Of a stretch of DNA of 64,000 nucleotides, positions 43,316-51,335 are shown piece by piece. The notes below the pieces were generated by a model that had not been told where the DNA came from, searched no databases, and was given only the letters and a program-made list of their open reading frames with translations. How positions within the stretch are numbered: the stretch's first letter is position 1; every line of letters starts with the position of its first letter. A program made the translations under genes and the position numbers. This stretch comes from an uncultured Oscillospiraceae bacterium (GTDB lineage Bacteria > Bacillota > Clostridia > Oscillospirales > Oscillospiraceae), in contig CAJUPS010000005.1 in the NCBI GenBank assembly GCA_910588045.1, positions 22,267-86,266 on the forward strand, given 5' to 3'.

Positions 43316-44458
43316 ATGAAAAGGGTCATTTCCAGTCTGTTGACATTGGCCATGCTGCTGCTCCTGGCGGTGCCGGCCGGGGCGGAATCTCTGGCCGTGG
43401 ACGCCGGTGCATGCCTCCTGATGGAGAAAACCACAGGGCAAGTCCTCTACGCCGTCAATGAACACCAGCCGCTGGAGCCCGCCAGCGTTACCAAGATCAT
43501 GACGGTGCTGCTGGTCATGGAGGCCATCGACGCGGGCACGCTGCGCTACGACGACGTGGTGACGGCCTCGGCCTACGCCTGCTCCATGGGCGGCAGCCAG
43601 ATCTGGCTGAAGGAGAACGAACAGCTGACGGTGGAGGATATGCTCAAGGCGGTCTGCGTGGCCTCCGCCAACGATTGCAGTATGGCGCTGGCGGAGCACC
43701 TGTCCGGCAGCGGCGAGGCCTTCGTGGAGCGAATGAACCAGCGTGCGGGAGAGCTGGGGATGAACGACACCCACTTTCTCAATCCCACCGGTCTCCCCGC
43801 CGAGGGACACGTCACCTCGGCCTATGACATAGCCCTCATGAGTCGGGAGCTGATCCTGAACCACCCGGATGTACGCCGCTTCACCACCATCTGGATGGAC
43901 ACCCTCCGGAACGGCGAGTTTGGGCTGAACAACACCAATAAGCTCATCCGCTTCTATCAGGGCGCCACGGGTCTGAAAACCGGCAGCACCGACGGCGCAC
44001 TCTACTGTCTCTCCGCCACGGCGGAGCGGGACGGAATGGAGCTGATCGCCGTGATCCTGAAGGCCCCCACCTCAACCCAGCGCTTCGAGGGGGCCAAGAC
44101 CCTGCTCAACTACGGCTTTGCGGCCTATGCCCTGGCCCAGGCCCAGCCGCCCCAGCCGCTGGAGCCCATCCCGGTGGAGCTGGGGGACGCCCCCTGGGTC
44201 AACGTGCGTCTGGAGGGCGACGCCGCCATTCTGGCGGCCAAGGAGAAGGTGAAGGCCATGGAGGTGACCGTGGAGCTGGAGGAGAAGCTCTCCGCGCCGG
44301 TGGAGGCGGGGCAGCAGGTAGGGAAAATGGTGGTCACCTCCGGCGGTGAGACGCTCTCGGAGCTGCCGCTGGTGGCGGAGAAGGCAGTCAATCGGCTGAC
44401 CTACTGGCAGATCCTGGAGCGCTGCCTGCAAACGGCATTCATGGGCGGACGCAGATAA
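43316..44458 (+). CDS. D-alanyl-D-alanine carboxypeptidase (S11 penicillin-binding protein)
   Basis: A 380-residue low-molecular-mass PBP with signal peptide (about 1-24). The active-site motifs are S57-V-T-K60 (SxxK), S117-A-N119 (SxN) and K221-T-G (KTG). A C-terminal PBP5-like beta domain (about 275-355) and a final amphipathic or hydrophobic segment follow, as in DacA/DacF. It trims the terminal D-Ala from peptidoglycan stem peptides outside the membrane. Start at ATG 43316 (MKRVISSLL); the upstream in-frame extension would spoil the signal peptide. Followed by a terminator. Confidence 0.92.
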   Translation: MKRVISSLLTLAMLLLLAVPAGAESLAVDAGACLLMEKTTGQVLYAVNEHQPLEPASVTKIMTVLLVMEAIDAGTLRYDDVVTASAYACSMGGSQIWLKENEQLTVEDMLKAVCVASANDCSMALAEHLSGSGEAFVERMNQRAGELGMNDTHFLNPTGLPAEGHVTSAYDIALMSRELILNHPDVRRFTTIWMDTLRNGEFGLNNTNKLIRFYQGATGLKTGSTDGALYCLSATAERDGMELIAVILKAPTSTQRFEGAKTLLNYGFAAYALAQAQPPQPLEPIPVELGDAPWVNVRLEGDAAILAAKEKVKAMEVTVELEEKLSAPVEAGQQVGKMVVTSGGETLSELPLVAEKAVNRLTYWQILERCLQTAFMGGRR

Positions 44459-44479
44459 TCGTTTGACTCCTATTGTAAA

Positions 44480-44520
44480 AACGCTCGGTCGCCCGGATGG
44501 CGGCCGAGCGTTCATGTTTT
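44480..44520 (+). terminator. rho-independent terminator
   Basis: AACGCTCGG (44480-44488) pairs with CCGAGCGTT (44504-44512), extended by an inner CGCC/GGCG, then CATGTTTT. It ends the carboxypeptidase transcript. Confidence 0.75.
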
Positions 44521-44544
44521 GTTCACAAATTGCCCCGCGGCATC

Positions 44545-44553
44545 TGGTATAAT
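44545..44553 (+). promoter_or_regulatory. extended -10 promoter of the CD1871A cassette
   Basis: TGGTATAAT (44545-44553), an extended consensus -10 with no good -35 at 17 bp, 47 bases before the micro-protein start. Confidence 0.55.
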
Positions 44554-44599
44554 ACGGTCCGTACAAACGGCAAAAGCCGGTGGGAGAGAGGGGACGCCT

Positions 44600-44740
44600 A
44601 TGAAAAAGATCACGGCCGCGCGCCTGCTGACCGCGTGCGCGGGCGCACTGGCGCTGGCGGCGGGCATCGTGCAGGGCGGGTATCGGGACACCCTGTCCAA
44701 GGCGGTGCGCATCTGTCTGGAGTGTGTGGGCATTGGGTAA
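44600..44740 (+). CDS. CD1871A-family CXXC motif micro-protein
   Basis: A 46-residue protein: one membrane helix (about 6-25, AARLLTACAGALALAAGIVQ) and the C-terminal signature AVRICLECVGIG with C39 and C42. This matches the small CXXC family named after a Clostridioides difficile protein. ATG at 44600 after GAGAGGGG. It overlaps or abuts the start of the Fe-S membrane protein, and a TlpA lipoprotein follows, so it belongs to a redox or electron-transfer cassette at the membrane. The exact role of the family is unknown. Confidence 0.8.
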   Translation: MKKITAARLLTACAGALALAAGIVQGGYRDTLSKAVRICLECVGIG

Positions 44741-45587
44741 GAGGCGGAACCGGCCGGAATTTCGGCGCAGGTGCATCCAGCTGGTCAGCGCCCTGCTGTA
44801 TAACGCCCACCTCCCCGGCTTTCTTTCCGGGTCCATCTTCAAGGGTCCCGTCAAGGGGGTCTGTGTCCCGGGCCTCAACTGTTACTCCTGCCCCGGCGCG
44901 GTCGGGTCCTGCCCCCTGGGGGCGCTCCAGAACGCCCTGAGCAATCTGCCAAATAAGCTGCCTCTGTATATCGCCGGTTTCCTCCTGCTGGTGGGAGTGG
45001 GCCTGGGGCGGGTGGTGTGCGGATTTTTGTGTCCCTTCGGACTGATTCAGGAGCTGCTGCACAAGATCCCCTCCCCGAAGCTCCGGAAGAACCGGTGGAC
45101 CCGGAAGCTGAGCTGGCTGAAATACGGGGTGCTGGCCGTATTCGTGGTGGCGCTGCCCGTCTGGTATGCCTTCGCCCGGGGCCTGCCGGTGCCCGCCTTC
45201 TGTAAGTACATCTGTCCGGCGGGGACCCTGGAGGGCGGATTTCCCCTGCTGGCCCTGCGGGCGGAATACCGCTCTCTGGCGGGCTGGCTTTTCTCCTGGA
45301 AGGCCCTGGTGTGCGTCGCCATCCTGATCCTGTGCGTCTTCCTCTACCGGGCGTTCTGCCGCTTTCTCTGTCCGCTGGGGGCCATCTACTCCCTGTTCAG
45401 CCGTCTGGCCCTGCTGGCCGTGCGGGTAGATGGGGACCTGTGCGACAGCTGCGGGGCCTGTGTGCGCACCTGCGAGATGGACGTGAAGCGGGTGGGGGAC
45501 CACGAGTGCATCCAGTGCGGCCGGTGCGCCCAGGTCTGTCCGAAGCAGGCAATCTATTTTGGAAAGGAACGAACATCATGCAAATAA
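44724..45587 (+). CDS. 4Fe-4S membrane protein (NapH/RnfC-like polyferredoxin type)
   Basis: A 287-residue protein with about four or five membrane helices, CxxxCP motifs typical of Fer4_5 proteins (CGFLCPFG, CKYICPAG, CRFLCPLG), and at the C-terminus two ferredoxin clusters (CDSCGACVRTC and CIQCGRCAQVCP). It should pass electrons across or along the membrane, probably toward the TlpA thioredoxin-like partner. Start is uncertain: GTG 44724 or TTG 44733; both overlap the micro-protein gene and have GGAG upstream. It overlaps the next start by 10 bases. Confidence 0.85.
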   Translation: MWALGKRRNRPEFRRRCIQLVSALLYNAHLPGFLSGSIFKGPVKGVCVPGLNCYSCPGAVGSCPLGALQNALSNLPNKLPLYIAGFLLLVGVGLGRVVCGFLCPFGLIQELLHKIPSPKLRKNRWTRKLSWLKYGVLAVFVVALPVWYAFARGLPVPAFCKYICPAGTLEGGFPLLALRAEYRSLAGWLFSWKALVCVAILILCVFLYRAFCRFLCPLGAIYSLFSRLALLAVRVDGDLCDSCGACVRTCEMDVKRVGDHECIQCGRCAQVCPKQAIYFGKERTSCK

Positions 45588-46111
45588 CCCGAGCGAAAAG
45601 AACCGCGCTGATTCTGCTGGCCCTCTGCCTCCTGCTGGCTCTCACGGCCTGCGGCGGAGAAGTCAGCCCCATCGACCCCATCGAGAAGGGGGATCGCTAC
45701 CGGGATTTCACGGGCGAGCTGGCGGACGGCGGAACCTTCCGTCTCTCGGACCACGAGGGGAAGGTGATCCTGCTGAACTTCTGGGCCACCTGGTGCGGCC
45801 CCTGCGTGGGGGAGATGCCCGCCTTCACCTGGCTGGTGGAGAAGTACGGGGACCGGCTGGCCCTGGCGGCGGTAAACTGTGAGGAGGACGAATCCACCGT
45901 GCGCAGCTTCCTCTCGGCCAACGGCTACACCTTCCCCGTGGTCCTGGACCCGAAGGGGGAGATCGGACGGGGGCTCTATCCCAGCGACGGGATCCCCTAC
46001 ACCGTAATCATCGCCCCGGACGGAACCGTTGCCGCCATTCAGACGGGGGCCAGCGATGCGGAATCCATGTTCCTCCACTACTGTGAACTGTTGGACGGGA
46101 TTCTCCAATAG
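45578..46111 (+). CDS. TlpA-like thioredoxin-fold lipoprotein
   Basis: A 177-residue protein with a lipoprotein signal (LTAC, Cys 25) and a thioredoxin domain whose active site is WCGPC (within FWATWCGPCVGEMP). The cis-Pro segment is GIPYTVII. It is anchored outside the membrane and probably reduces or isomerises disulfides with electrons from the Fe-S membrane protein upstream. The ATG at 45578 lies inside the end of that gene, with GGAAAGGAAC upstream. Confidence 0.88.
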   Translation: MQITRAKRTALILLALCLLLALTACGGEVSPIDPIEKGDRYRDFTGELADGGTFRLSDHEGKVILLNFWATWCGPCVGEMPAFTWLVEKYGDRLALAAVNCEEDESTVRSFLSANGYTFPVVLDPKGEIGRGLYPSDGIPYTVIIAPDGTVAAIQTGASDAESMFLHYCELLDGILQ

Positions 46112-46141
46112 CCCTGCGTCTCCGCGCGTCTTGACTCCCCG

Positions 46142-46175
46142 TGCCGCCCGCCGGAAGGTCCTCCGGTGGGCGGCC
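46142..46175 (+). terminator. GC-rich hairpin after the TlpA gene
   Basis: GCCGCCC pairs with GGGCGGC around an inner CCGG hairpin. The tail is A-rich rather than T-rich, so termination is uncertain. Confidence 0.4.
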
Positions 46176-46194
46176 GAAAATTATGGAGGGAACT

Positions 46195-46707
46195 ATGCTT
46201 ATCAGAAAAGAAGAACCCAAAGACTGCGAAACCGTATATTCCGTCGTGAAAGCCGCGTTTGAAAGCGCCGAGCACGCGGACGGAAACGAACACGATCTGG
46301 TCAACGCGTTAAGGAAAGGGTCATCCTTTATTCCTGATCTATCTCTGGTTGCCGAAATAGACGGAGAGATTGCAGGGCACATCATGTTTACAAAAGCAGC
46401 GGTGGGACATGATACCGTTCTGGCTTTAGCTCCGCTGTCCGTTCTGCCCGCCTATCAGAGGAGGGGCATTGGGATGTCGTTGATCAGGGAGGGACATCGG
46501 ATCGCCGAGAAATTGGGCTACGCCTATTCGATCGTATTGGGCAGTGAAAAATACTACCCAAAGGCAGGATATGTACCGGCTGACCGCTTTGGCATCAGAC
46601 CGCCTTTTGACGTACCAAGGGAAAACTTTATGGCCTTCAAAATGAAACGAGACGCGCCCCCTCTATGCGGCGTTATGAAATACGCAGAAGAATTTGGCAT
46701 TGAATAG
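46195..46707 (+). CDS. GNAT-family N-acetyltransferase (YhbS-like)
   Basis: A 170-residue GNAT protein. The acetyl-CoA loop is YQRRGIGMSLI (Q/RxxGxG/A type) after the strand LAPLSVLP, and the C-terminal part has SIVLGSEKYYPKAGYVPA, typical of the YhbS group. ATG at 46195 with GGAGGG upstream. Substrate unknown. It may be read from the TlpA operon or alone. Confidence 0.85.
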   Translation: MLIRKEEPKDCETVYSVVKAAFESAEHADGNEHDLVNALRKGSSFIPDLSLVAEIDGEIAGHIMFTKAAVGHDTVLALAPLSVLPAYQRRGIGMSLIREGHRIAEKLGYAYSIVLGSEKYYPKAGYVPADRFGIRPPFDVPRENFMAFKMKRDAPPLCGVMKYAEEFGIE

Positions 46708-46736
46708 GTCAAAAACGGGAGCGTCCTCTCCTCCCG

Positions 46737-46765
46737 TTGCAATTCCTGACCGGTTGTGCTATAGT
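46737..46765 (+). promoter_or_regulatory. sigma-A promoter of cls
   Basis: TTGCAA (46737-46742), 17 bp, TATAGT (46760-46765), 37 bases before the ATG. Confidence 0.75.
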
Positions 46766-46802
46766 ATATCCATTCCATTTAAGTGTGCGGATAGGAGGAG
46801 CC

Positions 46803-48383
46803 ATGCGCAAGGAGAAGAAAAACCATCTGGACGAGGAGGCCGTCTTGCTGCTGAACAAGGGAAAACGGGGATTTTTCCGCCTGATTTTTGGCCGCACCAC
46901 CGTGGTAGTCCTTCTCCTGGCCGCCCAATTCGGCCTGCTCTTCCTGGGATTCTACAGACTGCGGGACTACACGGTATACGGGGGATCCATGCTGCTGGGC
47001 CTGATCGTGGCCCTCATTGTCATTAACCGGCCCCGGAATCCCTATATCAAAATCACCTGGATCCTGCTGATCATGCTCTTCCCCGTATTCGCCATCCCCT
47101 TCTACTTCTACGTGGACGCGGAGTGGGGCCACCGGCTGGTCCGGGCCCGGCTGGAGGAGATCGGACAGGAGACCTCCGGCCTCCTGCCGCAGGGGGAGGA
47201 GGCCCGCCGGACCCTGGAGGAGGCGGACCCCGGCGCCGCAGGGCTGGCCTCGTACCTCCGGCGGATGGGGGACTTCCCGGTATGGCAGAACTCCGGCGCC
47301 GACTACTACCCCACCGGGGAAAAGGCATTTTCCGCCATTCTGGAGGAGCTGGAGGCCGCCCAAACGTTCATTTTCATGGAGTATTTCATCATCCGGGAGG
47401 GCTACATGTGGGGCCGCATCCTCAATGTGCTGGAGCGGAAGGCCAAGGAGGGCGTGGAGGTACGGGTCCTCTATGACGGCACGTGCGCCCTTTTCGATCT
47501 GCCCTACCACTACCCCCGGCAGCTGGAGGAGCTGGGCATCCGCTGCCGGATGTGCGCCCCCCTCAAGCCGCTGGTGTCCACCCACTACAACAACCGGGAC
47601 CACCGGAAGATCCTGGTGGTGGACGGCCGGTGCGCCTTCACCGGGGGGATCAACCTCTCCGACGAGTACATCAACCGCACCCACCCCCACGGGCACTGGA
47701 AGGACGTGGCCATCCGGGTCACCGGGGAGGCGGTGAAGAGCTTCACGCTGATGTTCCTCCAGATGTGGAACGCGGCGGACCGGGGGATGGAGGACTGCAC
47801 CCGTTACCTGGCAGCGTCGGTCCCGGCGGAGGCCTCCGGCTGGGTCGTCCCCTACGGGGACAGCCCCTTCAACGGGGAGAACATCGCCGAGATGGTCTAT
47901 ATGGACATCCTCAACCGCGCCAAGACCTACGTCCACATCATGACGCCCTATCTGATCATCGACCACGAGATGGTCGTGGCCCTGACCTTTGCCGCCAAGC
48001 GGGGGGTGGACGTGAAGCTGATTACCCCCGGCGTCCCGGACAAGCGGACCGTCTTCGCCCTGACGCGCTCCTATTACAAGGAGCTCATCGCCAACGGCGT
48101 GGAGATCTACGAGTACACCCCCGGCTTCGTCCACGCGAAGACCTTCGTCAGCGACGGCGTCACCGCAGTGGCCGGGAGCATCAACCTGGACTATCGCAGT
48201 CTGTATCTCCACTTCGAGTGCGCGGCGCTGCTGTATAGAGCCCCCGCCGTAGAGGCCATCGAGGCGGACTTCCAGGAGACGCTGGCCGACTGTAGGAGAA
48301 TTACCTTGGAGGACTGCCGCAGGGACAAGCTGACCCGCCGGATGATCGGGTGGGTGCTGCGCCCCCTGGCGCCGCTGATGTGA
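46803..48383 (+). CDS. cls: cardiolipin synthase
   Basis: A 526-residue phospholipase D-superfamily enzyme with two N-terminal membrane helices (about 34-75 and 85-100) and two HKD motifs: HRKILVVD (in NNRDHRKILVVDG) and HAKTFVSD (in GFVHAKTFVSDG). It condenses two phosphatidylglycerols to cardiolipin plus glycerol at the membrane. ATG at 46803 with AGGAGGAG upstream. It stands alone with its own promoter. Confidence 0.93.
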   Translation: MRKEKKNHLDEEAVLLLNKGKRGFFRLIFGRTTVVVLLLAAQFGLLFLGFYRLRDYTVYGGSMLLGLIVALIVINRPRNPYIKITWILLIMLFPVFAIPFYFYVDAEWGHRLVRARLEEIGQETSGLLPQGEEARRTLEEADPGAAGLASYLRRMGDFPVWQNSGADYYPTGEKAFSAILEELEAAQTFIFMEYFIIREGYMWGRILNVLERKAKEGVEVRVLYDGTCALFDLPYHYPRQLEELGIRCRMCAPLKPLVSTHYNNRDHRKILVVDGRCAFTGGINLSDEYINRTHPHGHWKDVAIRVTGEAVKSFTLMFLQMWNAADRGMEDCTRYLAASVPAEASGWVVPYGDSPFNGENIAEMVYMDILNRAKTYVHIMTPYLIIDHEMVVALTFAAKRGVDVKLITPGVPDKRTVFALTRSYYKELIANGVEIYEYTPGFVHAKTFVSDGVTAVAGSINLDYRSLYLHFECAALLYRAPAVEAIEADFQETLADCRRITLEDCRRDKLTRRMIGWVLRPLAPLM

Positions 48384-48398
48384 CAAGGGAAAAAGGGC

Positions 48399-48428
48399 TC
48401 GACAGAGGCCATGGCGCTGTGATATACT
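48399..48428 (+). promoter_or_regulatory. promoter of yhaM, directly before a MITE
   Basis: TCGACA (48399-48404), 18 bp, TATACT (48423-48428). The MITE begins at 48430, so transcription would start inside it. Confidence 0.55.
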
Positions 48429-48429
48429 G

Positions 48430-48592
48430 AGAACCTGTATTCACAACCGCTGCACGCTGTCTGGGCGGTCTTTTCCCCGCCGTACGGCGTCAATTTTCCT
48501 CGCAATCCGTCAGGATTGCTTCAAAAAATTTCCTTGTCCGGCGAGAAAAATCCTCGCCCATCCAGCATCCCCCGGTTATGAATACAGGTTCT
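48430..48592. repeat. MITE-like repeat, family 1, copy B (163 bp)
   Basis: This is the inverted counterpart of 1009-1171, with the same terminal repeats and the same length, about 161 of 163 positions identical by eye. It fills the space between the -10 of yhaM and its ribosome site, so it should be transcribed as a structured 5' leader. Confidence 0.85.
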
Positions 48593-48625
48593 GAGACCAT
48601 TATAAACCAACAGGAGAAATTACCA

Positions 48626-49573
48626 ATGGAATATAACAAGTGGGTTGCCGACCTGGAAGTCGGCGATGAAATTGAGGGCTTCTATATCTTAAAGTCCGCC
48701 CAGGTCAAGACCTCCAACAACGGCAAGCCCTTCCTGGCCGCCGCCGTAGCGGACCGCAGCGGGACCATCGACGCAAAATTCTGGGACTATGGAGGTCCTG
48801 TGGGCGTCCAGGAGGAGGGCACCGTCATCAAGCTGCGGGGCGCCGTATCCGAGTACCGCGGTACGCTCCAGCTGATCCTCTCCCGGCTCCGCCCGGCCCA
48901 GGAGGACGACCGGTACGACCTGGGGGAGCTGGTGCCCGTGGCCCCCATCGACACGGACGCCGGATGGCGGGAGCTGCTGGACATGGTGGAGGGCCTCGGG
49001 GACGGGGACTACCGCGCCGTGTGCCGGAAGGTGCTGGAGCGCTATGGGGATCGTTTCCGCACCATCCCCGGCGGAAAGAGTATGCACCACAGCTTTCTCA
49101 ACGGCCTGCTCATGCACACGCTGTATATGGCCCGTATCGCAGACCATCTGGCCGGAGTCTACCCCGAGGTGGTGAACCGCGACCTGCTGGTGGCCGGGAC
49201 CATCCTCCACGACGTGGCCAAGTGCGACGAGTTCGTCACCTCCCCCCTGGGGCTGGTCACGGAGTATTCCGTCAAGGGGGAGCTGCTGGGCCACCTGGTC
49301 ATGGGGGCCCAGGCCGTGGCGGAGGCCGGGAAGGAGCTGGGGATCCCCGAGGAGAAATCCGTGCTGCTCCAGCACATGCTCCTCTCCCACCACGGAGACC
49401 CGGCGTTCGGGGCGGCGGTGCGCCCCGTGTGCGCCGAGAGCGAGCTGCTGAGTATGATCGACCTGATCGACAGCCGCATGGAGATCTACAAGGAGACCAT
49501 GGAGGAGCTGGAGGTGGGTTCCTTCAGCAAGCGGGTGTTCGCGCTGGACAAGAAGATTTACCGGCATCAGTGA
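48626..49573 (+). CDS. yhaM: YhaM-type 3'-5' exoribonuclease (OB + HD domains)
   Basis: A 315-residue protein, the usual YhaM length. An N-terminal OB-fold (about 10-95, GDEIEGFYILKSAQVKTSNN, GTIDAKFWD) is followed by an HD domain (MHHSFLNGLLMHTLYMARI and GTILHDVAKCDEF). YhaM enzymes are metal-dependent exonucleases that trim RNA (and DNA) 3' ends in Firmicutes. ATG at 48626 with AGGAGAAA upstream; the in-frame region before it belongs to the MITE. Followed after 13 bases by exonuclease III. Confidence 0.9.
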   Translation: MEYNKWVADLEVGDEIEGFYILKSAQVKTSNNGKPFLAAAVADRSGTIDAKFWDYGGPVGVQEEGTVIKLRGAVSEYRGTLQLILSRLRPAQEDDRYDLGELVPVAPIDTDAGWRELLDMVEGLGDGDYRAVCRKVLERYGDRFRTIPGGKSMHHSFLNGLLMHTLYMARIADHLAGVYPEVVNRDLLVAGTILHDVAKCDEFVTSPLGLVTEYSVKGELLGHLVMGAQAVAEAGKELGIPEEKSVLLQHMLLSHHGDPAFGAAVRPVCAESELLSMIDLIDSRMEIYKETMEELEVGSFSKRVFALDKKIYRHQ

Positions 49574-49586
49574 GGGGGCGGGGGCA

Positions 49587-50339
49587 ATGCGCTTGATTTC
49601 ATGGAATGTGAACGGCCTGCGGGCCTGTCTGAAGAAGGGATTTGTGGAGTCCTGTCTCGCCCTGGATGCGGACGTGTACTGCCTCCAGGAGACGAAGATC
49701 CAGGCCGGACAGGTGGAGCTGGAGCTCCCCGGCTACCACATGTACTGGAACTACGCCGACAAGAAGGGGTACTCCGGCACCGCCATCCTCACCCGGGTGG
49801 AACCGCTGCACGTGACCTACGGCTTCGGGGATGACATTCACCGCCACGAGGGCCGGGTCATCACGGCGGAGTACGAGGACTTCTACCTGGTCTGCTGCTA
49901 CACCCCCAACGCCCAGCGGGAACTGGTGCGCATCGACTACCGGATGATCTGGGAGGACGATTTCCGGCAGTACCTGTGCGAGCTGGACAGGGGCAAGCCG
50001 GTGGTCCTCTGCGGGGATCTGAACGTGGCCCACCAGGAGATCGACCTGAAAAATCCCGGGCCCAACCGGGGCAACGCGGGCTTCTCCGACCAGGAGCGGG
50101 GGAAGATGACCGAATTGCTGGAGGCGGGGTTTATTGACAGCTTCCGGGCGCTCCACCCTGAGCAGACGGGGGCCTACAGCTGGTGGAGCTATCAGTTCAA
50201 CGCCAGGGCCAACAACGCGGGGTGGCGCATTGACTACTTCGTCCTCTCCCGGCGGCTTCGGGACCGGCTGGCAACGGCGGACATCTTCCCGGAAATCATG
50301 GGCAGCGACCACTGCCCGGTGGGCGTCACGCTGCTCTAG
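49587..50339 (+). CDS. xth: exodeoxyribonuclease III (AP endonuclease)
   Basis: A 250-residue member of the exonuclease III/EEP family: SWNVNGLRA near the start, LQETKIQ (metal-binding Glu), GDLNVAH and the final GSDHCPVG, all catalytic blocks intact. It cuts abasic sites and degrades DNA 3' ends in base-excision repair. ATG at 49587 after GAGGGGGCGGGGG; probably in an operon with yhaM. Confidence 0.93.
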   Translation: MRLISWNVNGLRACLKKGFVESCLALDADVYCLQETKIQAGQVELELPGYHMYWNYADKKGYSGTAILTRVEPLHVTYGFGDDIHRHEGRVITAEYEDFYLVCCYTPNAQRELVRIDYRMIWEDDFRQYLCELDRGKPVVLCGDLNVAHQEIDLKNPGPNRGNAGFSDQERGKMTELLEAGFIDSFRALHPEQTGAYSWWSYQFNARANNAGWRIDYFVLSRRLRDRLATADIFPEIMGSDHCPVGVTLL

Positions 50340-50392
50340 CGCCGGAATTTCCGCACGGAAGGATACGCCTCCTCAAGAGCGATAGGAAACAG

Positions 50393-50433
50393 AAAAGCGC
50401 CGGACCGGGACGAGCCCCGGTCCGGCGCTTTTT
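50393..50433. terminator. bidirectional terminator
   Basis: A stem of about 17 bp (AAAAGCGCCGGACCGGG with its complement) with A-run before and T-run after, shared by the convergent xth and amidohydrolase transcripts. Confidence 0.88.
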
Positions 50434-51244
50434 ATTGCAGCTTCCGGTAGTGGTAAAACGCGGCAAAGTTGTTGAACAGGACATCCTCCAGAAAATCCCG
50501 CTCCAGCCCCAGCGCCAGGGTCTTGTCCAGCTCCTTCTTGGGGCACCAGATCGGATAGTCCGAGCCCCAGAACACGTGAGTGGGGTCGTACTCCCGGAGG
50601 ATGGGGTACAGGGGGGCCTTGTCCGTGACATAGCTGAAGGAGGAGCTGATGTCGGTGTAGACGTTGGGCAGCTTCGCCAGGGGACGGATCTTCTCAATGT
50701 CCCAGTCCCCCCAGTTGCCCAGGTGGGCGGCGATGCACCGCAGCCGGGGAAACGTCTCCGCAATGGGGATCATCCGCTTCGGACCGGAGACGTTCACTCT
50801 GGGGTCCCCCATGTGGGCGATGAGGAACATGTCCGTCCTCTCCATCTCCTCGAACATGGGGAACAGCCGCTCGTCGTCCAACACAAAGTGCTGGAACTCC
50901 GGGTGGAGCTTTACGCCGTGGACGCCGTGCTCCCGCATCCAGCGCAGCTCCTCTTTGTAGTTCCCGTACCCCGCGTGGAGCGTGCCGCAGGGGATGAAGT
51001 GGGGATTGGCCTCCGCCTCCGAGAGGATATAGCGGTTGATATGCTCCACCTGGTGCTCCGTGGTGGCGGCGGAGAAGACCATGGCGTAGTCGATCCCCGC
51101 CCGGCGCAGCACGTCCACCAGCTCGCTGACGCTGCCGTAGTGGTTGGGCGGCTCGGGGAGGTCGAAATACTCCGCTGTGGCGACGGTGGCCTTGGCGGCG
51201 ATCTTCTCGGGAAAAATATGGGTGTGCATGTCAATGACTTTCAT
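50432..51244 (-). CDS. amidohydrolase-2 family metal-dependent hydrolase
   Basis: A 270-residue TIM-barrel amidohydrolase. DMHTH supplies HxH (H7, H9). GVKLHPEF, LIAHMGD and the final WGSDYPIW supply the other metal or catalytic residues. Members include decarboxylases and hydrolases of cyclic acids; the substrate cannot be named. AGGAG lies before the ATG at 51244. It follows the YfcC transporter by 84 bases on the same strand, so uptake and breakdown of one compound is plausible. Confidence 0.82.
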   Translation of the reverse strand: MKVIDMHTHIFPEKIAAKATVATAEYFDLPEPPNHYGSVSELVDVLRRAGIDYAMVFSAATTEHQVEHINRYILSEAEANPHFIPCGTLHAGYGNYKEELRWMREHGVHGVKLHPEFQHFVLDDERLFPMFEEMERTDMFLIAHMGDPRVNVSGPKRMIPIAETFPRLRCIAAHLGNWGDWDIEKIRPLAKLPNVYTDISSSFSYVTDKAPLYPILREYDPTHVFWGSDYPIWCPKKELDKTLALGLERDFLEDVLFNNFAAFYHYRKLQ

Positions 51245-51306
51245 GGCCGCGCTCCTATGTAGGGGCGCACAGCGTGCGCCCGCTCTATCGTCACAGATTT
51301 TTCTTT

Positions 51307-51335
51307 ATTATAACACACACAAAACCACCTATAAA
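51307..51335 (-). promoter_or_regulatory. possible internal promoter before the amidohydrolase gene
   Basis: On the minus strand TTTATA (51330-51335), 17 bp, TATAAT (51307-51312), overlapping the YfcC stop. A small hairpin (GGGCGCAC/GTGCGCCC, 51263-51281) follows in the leader. Confidence 0.4.
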
